Positions 1 to 6,549 of a stretch of 10,210 nucleotides of DNA are shown here, in pieces; position 1 is the first letter of the stretch, and every line of letters starts with the position of its first letter. The DNA comes from Chloroflexota bacterium (GTDB lineage Bacteria; Chloroflexota; Limnocylindria; Limnocylindrales; CSP1-4): positions 1-10,210 of the forward strand of contig JACCXQ010000241.1 in assembly GCA_013696945.1 (NCBI GenBank), given 5' to 3'. A program made the position numbers and the translations under genes. Under the pieces are notes generated by a model that was given only the letters and a program-made list of their open reading frames with translations, had not been told where the DNA came from and searched no databases.

Positions 1-407
1 CGGACGACCTCCGGGTCCAGGACCGTCGCGCCAGCGCAAACGCGGCGCAGGTCCTCGGCGAAGACGTCGATGTCGGCGATGCGCTGCTTGAGCAGGTATC
101 CGACCCCAGCGGGGTTGTCCGCGACGAGTTCCACGGCGTACCTGCGTTGCAGGTGTTGCGAGAGCACGACGATGGCGATGCCCGGCCTCTGTCGCCGGAT
201 CTCGAGCGCCGCGCGCAAGCCCTCGTCGGTGTGGCCCGGAGGCATCCGGATGTCGGTTATCACCAACTCCGGCTCGTGTTCAGCGGCAAGCGCGATGAGC
301 TCGTCCGCGTCGGTCGCCGCCGCGACGACCTCGAACCCGGTCGCGTTCAGCACATGGGTGAGCCCGGCACGCAGCAGCGCCTCGTCCTCGCCGATCACGA
401 CTCGCAT
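1..407 (-). CDS. NarL/FixJ-type response regulator, receiver domain (3' end outside the window)
   Basis: Cytoplasmic response regulator, presumably phosphorylated by the kinase encoded just upstream. The visible 135 residues form a complete receiver domain starting MRVVIGEDEALLRAGL. The acidic pair is E7/D8, the phospho-acceptor is D52 in the ITDIRMP motif, S83 is the switch serine/threonine position, and K107 is the conserved lysine in YLLKQ. The frame stays open to base 1, so the output domain is missing. Pairing with a HisKA_3 kinase predicts a LuxR-type helix-turn-helix, but this is inference. The ATG at 407-405 lies inside the last codons of the kinase gene (13-nt overlap, different frame). 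No good Shine-Dalgarno sequence is visible, so translation is probably coupled to the kinase. Family call is secure; target genes are unknown. Confidence 0.93.
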   Translation of the reverse strand, partial: MRVVIGEDEALLRAGLTHVLNATGFEVVAAATDADELIALAAEHEPELVITDIRMPPGHTDEGLRAALEIRRQRPGIAIVVLSQHLQRRYAVELVADNPAGVGYLLKQRIADIDVFAEDLRRVCAGATVLDPEVV

Positions 408-2221
408 GGCAACTCGGCGAGCAGATGTGTCCCATGGCCGGGCGGACTGTCGACCGTGAGACGACCACCCAATGCATCGACCCGGTCGGCGAGGCCTCGC
501 AAGCCGGCACCGTCCCCGGATGACGCGCCGCCGACACCGTCGTCCGTGACGCCGATCAGCAGCCGGTCGGGGGCGTGTTCGAGGGAGACGGCAAGGGCGT
601 TGGCGCCGGCGTGCTTGACTGCGTTGGCCAGCGCTTCGGCAACGACGAAGTAGGCGGTGCTCTCGACCGGGGGAGGGAGCGGTCGTTCCATCTTGACCAG
701 GGCGAGCTTGGTCGGGATCGGCATCCGGTCGACGAGATCCTCGATGGCGGCGGTCAGGCCACGTTCCACAAGGCCGGCGGGCATGACGGCGTGCACAAGC
801 TCACGCAGCTCGGTCGCCGCCAGGTCGATCCCGACTCTCAGCTGGCCGGCCTCGGCTGCGGCGGCGGCGGGGAGCCCGGGCCGGTTGGCCAGCTCCTGGG
901 CTTCTATGGCCAGGAGGACGAGGTCGACCTGGAGGCCGTCGTGGAGGTCCTGTGCGATGCGCCGACGCTCGCGGTCGCCAGCCTCGACGATGCGCGCCCG
1001 AGATGACTCCAGGGCGACCCGGTGGGCGCGGAGGTCGGCGGTGAGTCGTTCGTGGTCGATGGCGATCGCGGCGACCTGCCCGGCGGCCCGCACGAGCTCA
1101 GGGTCCTCGATCAGGGCGGCATCGTAGATGATCGCCCCGATCCGTTGGCCACCGAGTGTTACCTCGACGGTGGCTCGTCCTCCATCCGGCGGCTCGATCG
1201 GGGTGCCATCGGAACCCACGAAACCTTCGTGCTGTGGCGACCAGTAGACGAGCTGGAGTGAGTCGTCGCCCAGGGTGCGCCGGAGCGCCTGCACCAGGCC
1301 CATGCCTGGTGTCGCCGAAGCGAGCCACGCTCCCAGCTCCTCCACCTCACCGGTGCGGGCGAAGCCGCCGCGCAGCATCCCCACTGCGAACGCGATCGGG
1401 ACACCGGTAAGGACGACGATCTGAGCCGTGACCAGGACTTCCACGGACAGGCCCAGCGGCGGAAGGAGGCTCCCGGTGATCGGGACCGCGAGCACCGCGG
1501 CGGTCCCGTACGCATAGAGCGGCGTGAGCACCCGACGGTGCGACGGTGGCGCACGCCGGATGCGGTCGACGAGGACGGCGCCGGTCACCAGCATCACGAC
1601 CAGCCCCGCAGCGCGCTGGATCCACACGCCCGCGGTAAGGAGCGCCGGGTCGTCGTTCAGCGCCAGGATGCCGTCGGGGCTGGCCGTTGGGTCGAAGAGG
1701 TAGAGGGGCGCCTGGAGGACGGTGGCAACGAGCAACCCGGTGGCGACCGTGGCGCGTGAAACGGTGGACCGCAACCGGCCGGATGGGAAAGCGTGCAGGA
1801 GCCACACGATCAAGGCGAGCGGCACGGTCGCCACCACGGTCCCGAGAGCGGCGAGGATCGGGACGGTCGCGTTGGCCAGCGCGGCGACGAACCAGCCGGC
1901 GGCCGTGAGCGTCATGAGCGGCCCGATGTGGTTGCTCGGTCGGCGCCACCATGCTGCCAGCCCAGCGGCCAGGTAGACGATCCCCATGATCGGGAACAGC
2001 GCCAGCAACCAAACCGGTCCGACAGCCGCGTGGACGAACATCGCGATCTCGATGCCACCCACCAGCAGCCCGACGGCCGCGATCACCCCGAGTGCCACCT
2101 CGAGCGATCGCCCGACGGACGATCTCCGTCCTATCTGGCGCGCCATGGCGACGAGCATGACAGGAGGGCCGGTGCCCGGCCATGTAGTCAGGTACACCCT
2201 CGACAACGGACCTAGGTGCAT
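395..2221 (-). CDS. Multi-pass membrane sensor histidine kinase, HisKA_3/NarL type
   Basis: Membrane-bound kinase that should autophosphorylate on histidine and pass the phosphate to the downstream regulator. Numbering from the 608-residue start: residues about 44-282 hold seven or eight hydrophobic helices with no large extracytoplasmic loop, so sensing is probably within or at the membrane. Residues about 295-395 look like a degenerate GAF-type linker. A coiled segment leads to the HisKA_3 dimerisation helix with RRRIAQDLHDGLQ, phospho-acceptor H427. The ATPase domain has its N box at EALANAVKHAG (N533), its G1 box at DDGVGG (560-565) and its G2 region at GAGLRGLADRV (571-581). All catalytic boxes look intact. 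The ATG at 2221 has GGGGA 9 nt upstream; ATGs at 2158 and 2146 are alternatives that would remove 21 or 25 non-helical residues. The gene is divergent from the secreted propeller protein, which might be a target, but no shared operator is evident. Confidence 0.93.
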   Translation of the reverse strand: MHLGPLSRVYLTTWPGTGPPVMLVAMARQIGRRSSVGRSLEVALGVIAAVGLLVGGIEIAMFVHAAVGPVWLLALFPIMGIVYLAAGLAAWWRRPSNHIGPLMTLTAAGWFVAALANATVPILAALGTVVATVPLALIVWLLHAFPSGRLRSTVSRATVATGLLVATVLQAPLYLFDPTASPDGILALNDDPALLTAGVWIQRAAGLVVMLVTGAVLVDRIRRAPPSHRRVLTPLYAYGTAAVLAVPITGSLLPPLGLSVEVLVTAQIVVLTGVPIAFAVGMLRGGFARTGEVEELGAWLASATPGMGLVQALRRTLGDDSLQLVYWSPQHEGFVGSDGTPIEPPDGGRATVEVTLGGQRIGAIIYDAALIEDPELVRAAGQVAAIAIDHERLTADLRAHRVALESSRARIVEAGDRERRRIAQDLHDGLQVDLVLLAIEAQELANRPGLPAAAAAEAGQLRVGIDLAATELRELVHAVMPAGLVERGLTAAIEDLVDRMPIPTKLALVKMERPLPPPVESTAYFVVAEALANAVKHAGANALAVSLEHAPDRLLIGVTDDGVGGASSGDGAGLRGLADRVDALGGRLTVDSPPGHGTHLLAELPCES

Positions 2222-2298
2222 TGCGACGGATCCCCATGATGATCACCTAGCGGGGCGTGCGAACGGAAGCGCCCGCCGTCCCTCAGGGGAGCATTCGG
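2222..2298. promoter_or_regulatory. Divergent intergenic region between the kinase and the secreted propeller gene
   Basis: This 77-bp gap must hold the start signals for both flanking genes unless they are read from farther away. Visible elements are GGGGA on the minus strand (2235-2231), 9 nt before the kinase ATG, and AGGGGA on the plus strand (2285-2290), 8 nt before the ATG at 2299. I could not find a convincing -35/-10 pair for either direction; TTGCGA at 2222-2227 region with TCACCT near 2243 is only a weak possibility. No clear inverted repeat for a response-regulator site was seen. Confidence 0.4.
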
Positions 2299-5200
2299 AT
2301 GAGCCGCCACCTGACACGATCGACCCGCCGGTACATCGCCGTGCTGGTGAGCCTGCTCACGCTCGCGACGGTGGCACCGACCCCTGTCGCTGCGGCGTCG
2401 CCGGCGTCGGAGTCGCTTGCCATGCCCAGCCGGCAGGCGGACCTGGCCGCGGCTGACTGCCCGAAGCCGGGCAAGCCCGATCTCGACTACCTCTGCCCGG
2501 TCGGTCCGACCTATCTCATCCCGGGGCTGACCGACCTCAATGGCTGGGACGAGCCCGCCCACTACCGAAACATCCTCACGGGCGACCTGGACGGGGACGG
2601 GGTCGATGAGCTCGTTGCGCGAGGCAGCGGCGGTACCCAGGTCTTCCGCTTCCGGCCCGGCCTCGGCCAGTGGAGCCAGGTGGGCATCGATCCGGTCCTG
2701 CCCGACCGGGACGGCTGGGATCAGCCGAAGTACTACGAGACCATCCAGCTCGGCGACGTCGACGGCGATCGGAAGGCTGAACTCGTCGCCCGTGGCCCGA
2801 ACGGCGTGATCGTCTTCCGCTACCAGCCAGGGAGCTCGCCGGATTCGGCTCAGTGGGGCCAGCTCACGACGTCAGGTCCGATGAACGACCCGCAGGGCTG
2901 GGGAAGCGACCCCGGCTACTACAAGACCATCCAGCTCGTGCCCCTGGGACGAGCCGGGACCCAGCCCACGATGCAGCTGATGGGGCGCGGAGGAGCCGGC
3001 CTCGCTCTGTATCGCTGGAACGGCACGGGCTGGACGGCGCTGGCCAGCCTCGGCGACCTCGGCGATGCTCAGGGCTGGCGGGCCGCCGACCGGTATCCGA
3101 CCATCCATGCGTGGGACGCGACGCTCCTGCTCGCCCGGACCGACTTCGGGATGCAGGTCTGGCAGTACACGCCCTCCTCCAGTGGACCGGGCACCTGGGC
3201 CAAGCAGGGCAGCGCGCTCGGGCCGTGCGCGAACCCCGGGCCTGATGGTGCGTTTCCCTGCGATGTCGAGACGATCCAGTTGGCACGAGGCGTCCGCGGC
3301 GTTGCATCCGACCACCCGGTCGTGCTCGCGCGACGTTCCGGCGTGAACTATGGCCTCGTGCTTGCGCAGTTCGACCCTGCGACGCGTCGATGGTCGGCAC
3401 CGGATCAGGCTCTGAATCCATGGACCGGCGACTACGGGGACCGGCCCGACATCGTCAGCACCATCCAGGCCGCGGACATCGACGGCGACGGACGCGATGA
3501 GGTCCTCGGCCGCTCCACCCCGGGGATGTTCGCCTTCCGTCTTGGCATCGCCGGAGGTGGCTATGCGTGGGGCCCTGCACTCTCGCCTGCCTCGCCGTCT
3601 CTCGTCGATGACCCGTGGAAAGACCCGCAGTACTACGAGACCATCAGCACGGCTCGGCTGGACCCGAGCTCCCCCGCACGGTCCCTCATCGCGCGAGGTC
3701 CGCATGGCATCCGCACCTGGACCTTCGACAGCCGCACCCTGTCGTGGGAGCGCCCCAAGCCCTACGGAAGCTTCCCGACCCTGGACGCTGCCGGCCTCGC
3801 CGCCCTGACCGACTACCTCGGCATCGCCAACGGAACGATCCGGGACGTGTACACCGATCCGAGCCGGGATGTGACCTCCGGCCAGCTCCGGAGCTATCTC
3901 GACGACATCGAGCGAACATGCACGGGACCGATCTCCGCAAGCCCGCCACGCTTCCAGACCTGTACGCCTCCGCCAGGCGCATCGGTGTCCGTGGCCGTCT
4001 GGACAGCCGTCTCCAACCAGATCATGGCTGAGCTGTTCTGGGCGGGCCAGGCGGTCGACCACTTCGCGACCCTGGATGCGATCCAGAGCGCCTTGTTCCT
4101 GGACGAGGACTCGGAGTTCCCGTCCATCACCGATGACCTGCGCATCGGGCAGGCATCGGGGGCGGTCAGACCCGAGGGGGTCGACCTCAAGGAGCTCTTC
4201 GAGGGCATCTTCGACCTGCTGGCCGTCATCCCCGTCCCGGGCCTCGAACAGGCTTTCGAGGTCACGGCGGCGGCATTGGGCGTCGCTGTGGCGGCTACGC
4301 CCAAGATCGCTAACGAGTCCGGCCCGAGCGAGCTTGATCGGACGATCGCGGAGGCGCAGAAGTCCATCGCCGAGACGCAGCAGCAGACGCAGGACGCGAT
4401 CGAGGCCCATCGTCGCCATGTCCTCGGCGACTACCCACTACTGGCGACCGTGGGCCACCTGGTCAGCGCACAGGTGTGGACACTGGACAGGGCCGGTGCG
4501 CTGAGTGCCAGCCGCCAGCAGTTCACGACCTGGGTCTACCAGCAGTTCCTGCCCGTCCTGTGGGACCGCTGGAGCGTCAGCGGATGCATCGACGGCGAGT
4601 GGTACTCGGGCGAGTGCCAGGGCCCGGAGGCAGGCCCGCTCACGAAGGTGGTGTCCTACCCGGCCGGGGAGGACATCGATGGCCTTTTGCCTCATCAATC
4701 GCCCTGCCACCAGTTGGGCGGCGGCCTGGAACTGCAGTGCAGCTTCACGGGCCTCGCGACGCAGGGCTATGGCGCGGCCGTCAGGACGTTGGTCGATCCC
4801 GTCAGCGCGGAGTGCGCCTACGACGGTTCTCGAGGCGGCCCCATCTGGCACTACGGTGAGTGCAGCCTGGGGATCCCTGCCGCTGAGATCCTCTCAGGGG
4901 ATGCGCCGTGGTCCTTCCCGCGCCATGCCTGCAAGTTCGATACGTACGCCGGCTTCGGCTCCCCCTCCAATGGCACGGAGTGCAAGAACGTCCAGCCGGT
5001 GTCGCTGGTGACCGGCGCGGCCCATGTGCGCGGCAGCCAGGAGGGCAGCATCGACATCTCATTCCAACAGCCGCTCAAGGGCCACTTCGACCTACGAGGC
5101 GCCAAGATCAAGCTCCATCGCATGGTCCATGAGTCAGGCGGAAGGCGCGAACTCGTCAATCACCCATCGGGAGAAGACGCGTTCCCCAGCAGGCACACCG

Positions 5201-5604
5201 TCACTCAGGCCGCCACGAAACGGCATGCCGTCTTCCGGACGCCGGCCGGGGCGGGGTTCAGGCTGCGCGGCGAGTTGGCGATCGAGGACGGTAGGATCAC
5301 CGTCGAGCTCAGGATGCGCGGCAGTACCATCGATATGCCCAGGGCGTGTGAGGACGGCGCCGAGTCGACCCACATCACCAGCCATCTCGTGATCACGGAC
5401 GGTCGTGGCCGGCACCATCAGGTGCTGATGACCGCTCCGTGGCGGTGTGTGACATCGAGACCCCACGGAGGTCCCGTGATCGCGCTCGAGTACCCCGGCG
5501 AGTATCCGCCGCCAAGGCGCCTGCCGTCGTCAGCGGTCACCCAGGACGTGACCTCCGGTCGAACAGCGCATCCATCCGGACGAGGTGATCGACCGCCCCG
5601 CTGA
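2299..5604 (+). CDS. Large secreted protein: seven-bladed FG-GAP/VCBS-like beta-propeller, coiled coil and Cys-rich C-terminal region
   Basis: Predicted exported protein of 1101 residues with no assignable activity. Residues 1-33 form a signal peptide: basic MSRHLTRSTRR, a hydrophobic core, then VAAA/S as the likely cleavage site. Residues about 82-485 contain seven repeats with the pattern GW..P.YY.TIQ..D.DGDG..EL.ARG..G...F...W. The core isoleucines lie at 92, 149, 211, 269, 326, 389 and 449, about 60 apart, as expected for one blade each. Intact or near-intact calcium-type D.DGD loops occur in blades 1, 2 and 6. Residues about 495-755 look helical, with a hydrophobic stretch near 633-668 and a Gln/Glu-rich coiled coil at 677-708. 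Eight cysteines follow at 763-895, then a beta-rich tail with two more. The ATG at 2299 is chosen over the GTG at 2257 because AGGGGA lies 8 nt upstream and the signal peptide then starts properly. The gene ends inside the convergent transferase gene. Confidence 0.85.
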   Translation: MSRHLTRSTRRYIAVLVSLLTLATVAPTPVAAASPASESLAMPSRQADLAAADCPKPGKPDLDYLCPVGPTYLIPGLTDLNGWDEPAHYRNILTGDLDGDGVDELVARGSGGTQVFRFRPGLGQWSQVGIDPVLPDRDGWDQPKYYETIQLGDVDGDRKAELVARGPNGVIVFRYQPGSSPDSAQWGQLTTSGPMNDPQGWGSDPGYYKTIQLVPLGRAGTQPTMQLMGRGGAGLALYRWNGTGWTALASLGDLGDAQGWRAADRYPTIHAWDATLLLARTDFGMQVWQYTPSSSGPGTWAKQGSALGPCANPGPDGAFPCDVETIQLARGVRGVASDHPVVLARRSGVNYGLVLAQFDPATRRWSAPDQALNPWTGDYGDRPDIVSTIQAADIDGDGRDEVLGRSTPGMFAFRLGIAGGGYAWGPALSPASPSLVDDPWKDPQYYETISTARLDPSSPARSLIARGPHGIRTWTFDSRTLSWERPKPYGSFPTLDAAGLAALTDYLGIANGTIRDVYTDPSRDVTSGQLRSYLDDIERTCTGPISASPPRFQTCTPPPGASVSVAVWTAVSNQIMAELFWAGQAVDHFATLDAIQSALFLDEDSEFPSITDDLRIGQASGAVRPEGVDLKELFEGIFDLLAVIPVPGLEQAFEVTAAALGVAVAATPKIANESGPSELDRTIAEAQKSIAETQQQTQDAIEAHRRHVLGDYPLLATVGHLVSAQVWTLDRAGALSASRQQFTTWVYQQFLPVLWDRWSVSGCIDGEWYSGECQGPEAGPLTKVVSYPAGEDIDGLLPHQSPCHQLGGGLELQCSFTGLATQGYGAAVRTLVDPVSAECAYDGSRGGPIWHYGECSLGIPAAEILSGDAPWSFPRHACKFDTYAGFGSPSNGTECKNVQPVSLVTGAAHVRGSQEGSIDISFQQPLKGHFDLRGAKIKLHRMVHESGGRRELVNHPSGEDAFPSRHTVTQAATKRHAVFRTPAGAGFRLRGELAIEDGRITVELRMRGSTIDMPRACEDGAESTHITSHLVITDGRGRHHQVLMTAPWRCVTSRPHGGPVIALEYPGEYPPPRRLPSSAVTQDVTSGRTAHPSGRGDRPPR
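2542..3750 (+). repeat. Seven protein-level repeats (propeller blades) in the secreted protein
   Basis: Seven consecutive units of 55-65 codons share a conserved order: GW or PW, then YY.TI, a variable acidic loop, L.AR(G), a hydrophobic F/W.F/Y strand and a closing W. The closing tryptophans are at protein residues 125, 186, 245, 300, 365, 424 and 483. At DNA level the units have diverged. The longest shared word I noticed is the 15 bases beginning TACTACGAGACC at 2731 and again at 3631. The units are therefore an old structural duplication, not a recent tandem amplification. Confidence 0.8.
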
Positions 5605-6109
5605 GTTCCAGCAAAGGTCGCAGCTCGGCGCGGATGAGCTCTCGATCGAGCCTGTCACGTTGGCGCTCGATCACTCCTTCGACGTCGAGCCAATCGCGGT
5701 CTCGACCGGCGAAGACCTTGTAGACCAGCAGATCGTCAGGTCCGCACGTCAGGAGCAGCACATCCTCGTCGATCCGCCATCGACTGGCCCGCTGCGCGGC
5801 CCGTTCCTCGAAAGGCAAGGCGCCGAGCGCGACATCCATCGGGACCTGGTTCGCGGCCTGTAGGAGCAGCACGCGATGCCGAAGGGCGAAGTCTCGGGCA
5901 TCGTCGATCCTCGGTGCGAATCGCTCCAGGAGCGGGTCGATGACGGAGGCCTCCGAGCCATATGCGCAGACGATCGTCAGATCGACATCGCGCGTCAGCC
6001 GGGGCTCGCCCCAGCGCAGCACCGCCAGACCACCGATGAAGCAGAACCTCAAGCCCAGTGTGGTGCAGGACCGGTCGATCTCCCAGGCGGCTTCCAGGAT
6101 CGGGTTCAT
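5537..6109 (-). CDS. AbiEii-like nucleotidyltransferase
   Basis: 190-residue protein with the signature of the DNA polymerase-beta-type nucleotidyltransferase superfamily, closest in my reading to the AbiEii/DUF1814 group, whose members include type IV toxins such as the MenT enzymes. It likely transfers a nucleotide to RNA, protein or a small acceptor; the substrate cannot be told. [23 protein letters not shown] carries the GG pair (26-27) and the two metal-binding aspartates D41 and D43. D92 in PMDVAL is the probable third carboxylate. [19 protein letters not shown] (126-143) matches the C-terminal K...R..D..D pattern of the family. The ATG at 6109 overlaps the stop of the upstream small gene as ATGA, which fixes the start; reading farther upstream gives a low-complexity Arg/Pro/Gly sequence. 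It is shorter than typical AbiEii toxins. The stop lies 68 bp inside the opposing gene. Confidence 0.82.
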   Translation of the reverse strand: MNPILEAAWEIDRSCTTLGLRFCFIGGLAVLRWGEPRLTRDVDLTIVCAYGSEASVIDPLLERFAPRIDDARDFALRHRVLLLQAANQVPMDVALGALPFEERAAQRASRWRIDEDVLLLTCGPDDLLVYKVFAGRDRDWLDVEGVIERQRDRLDRELIRAELRPLLELSGAVDHLVRMDALFDRRSRPG

Positions 6110-6324
6110 CTTCGGGCGCGCGCGAAGTACCGCTGCTGGTCGACGAGGCCGCTGCCGCCATGCTTTATCGGCAGGACCGTGACCAGATCGAGCAGATCCA
6201 ACACCGCCTGGAGCGCCTGACCGTCCGTCATCTCGCGAAGCTCGCGGCGACGCAGATCCTCGAGGATCGGTCCGGTGGCTCGCCATCCCTGGACGGCCTT
6301 CGCCTGGACGTCCGAGCCACTCAC
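6106..6324 (-). CDS. Small 72-residue protein coupled to the nucleotidyltransferase, possible antitoxin or partner
   Basis: Begins [18 protein letters not shown] and ends [16 protein letters not shown] recall small conserved hypothetical proteins with a similar W..(I/T)GP.LE..R...L pattern and an SGLV-QQ-F ending, but I cannot name a family. It is a compact, charged, probably all-helical soluble protein (helices about residues 18-32 and 35-52) with no signal peptide. Its stop overlaps the ATG of the transferase by 4 nt (ATGA, 6109-6106), so the two are co-translated and probably act together. The position fits an antitoxin or a substrate-adaptor subunit, which is inference. The GTG at 6324 is chosen because TACCCT ends 6 nt before it, suggesting a leaderless message. 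An ATG at 6477 would add 51 low-complexity Pro/Gly/Arg residues and looks spurious. Confidence 0.68.
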   Translation of the reverse strand: MSGSDVQAKAVQGWRATGPILEDLRRRELREMTDGQALQAVLDLLDLVTVLPIKHGGSGLVDQQRYFARARR

Positions 6325-6336
6325 GGGGACAGGGTA
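6325..6336 (-). promoter_or_regulatory. Probable leaderless -10 element for the small protein/nucleotidyltransferase pair
   Basis: On the minus strand TACCCT (6336-6331) is followed by exactly 6 nt and then the GTG at 6324. This puts the hexamer at -12 to -7 if transcription starts on the G of GTG. TACCCT fits the TANNNT core of sigma-70-type -10 boxes. There is no Shine-Dalgarno sequence in the gap. No convincing -35 box is visible at 16-18 nt upstream. Confidence 0.5.
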
Positions 6337-6412
6337 CTCGCGCGGTGGCGCCGGCGGGTCGCCGCGACGGCCCCCATCAGGCGGTGTGCGCGCTGCCTCG
6401 CCGTCGGATGTG

Positions 6413-6425
6413 TCGGACGGTCCGA
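6413..6425. promoter_or_regulatory. Short inverted repeat, possible operator
   Basis: TCGGACGGTCCGA has two 6-bp arms that are perfect reverse complements around one central base. It lies between the divergent small-protein and hutU starts, about 125 bp before hutU. A looser copy of the half-site, CCGGACCGTGCC, occurs near 6519-6530. The size fits a dimeric repressor site, but in DNA this GC-rich a 6-bp arm can occur by chance. Confidence 0.25.
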
Positions 6426-6537
6426 GTGCCGTGGTCGATCGACTTTGCACGCTCGATCCAGCAACGCCTCGTTCCACAAGGACCCTGTACTACAACGACC
6501 TTTAGGCGAACGTCGCTCCGGACCGTGCCGGCAGCCT

Positions 6538-6549
6538 TACCCTGAACCA
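6538..6549 (+). promoter_or_regulatory. Probable leaderless -10 element for hutU
   Basis: TACCCT (6538-6543) is followed by 6 nt and the GTG at 6550, the same hexamer, spacing and start codon as on the opposite strand at 6336-6324. A start site on the G of GTG would give a leaderless message. The preceding bases hold no Shine-Dalgarno sequence and no clear -35 box. Confidence 0.5.

Larger units (their letters stand above)
6325..6549. other. Divergent intergenic region between the nucleotidyltransferase pair and hutU
   Basis: This 225-bp gap carries outward-facing TACCCT elements at both ends and a short AT-richer patch near 6477-6506 (CTGTACTACAACGACCTTTAGG), which could hold a second promoter. 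It also contains a 13-bp near-perfect palindrome at 6413-6425. Open frames across it encode low-complexity Arg/Pro/Ser sequence and are not credible genes. Confidence 0.5.

Noticed and set aside
1347..2246. Open frame of 299 codons on the minus strand overlapping the kinase in another frame
   Set aside because: Arg/Pro/Gly-rich, low-complexity translation, while the kinase frame shows membrane helices and intact catalytic boxes.
2731..3645. Direct DNA repeats in the secreted-protein gene as a recent tandem duplication or CRISPR-like array
   Set aside because: Identity is limited to short words encoding the conserved YYETI motif; the units have diverged and vary in length, as old protein repeats do.
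2872..4419. Long open frame of 515 codons on the minus strand, antisense to the secreted protein
   Set aside because: Its translation is Arg/Gly/Ala/Asp-rich with no domain pattern, whereas the plus frame has a signal peptide and regular repeats. Long antisense frames are expected at this GC content.
6325..6477. ATG-started longer form of the 72-residue protein
   Set aside because: The extra 51 residues are Pro/Gly/Arg/Ser-rich and run across the probable promoter.
6058..6549. N-terminal extension of hutU by 164 codons
   Set aside because: It is antisense to the transferase pair and low in complexity, and urocanases normally begin where the GTG at 6550 puts them.
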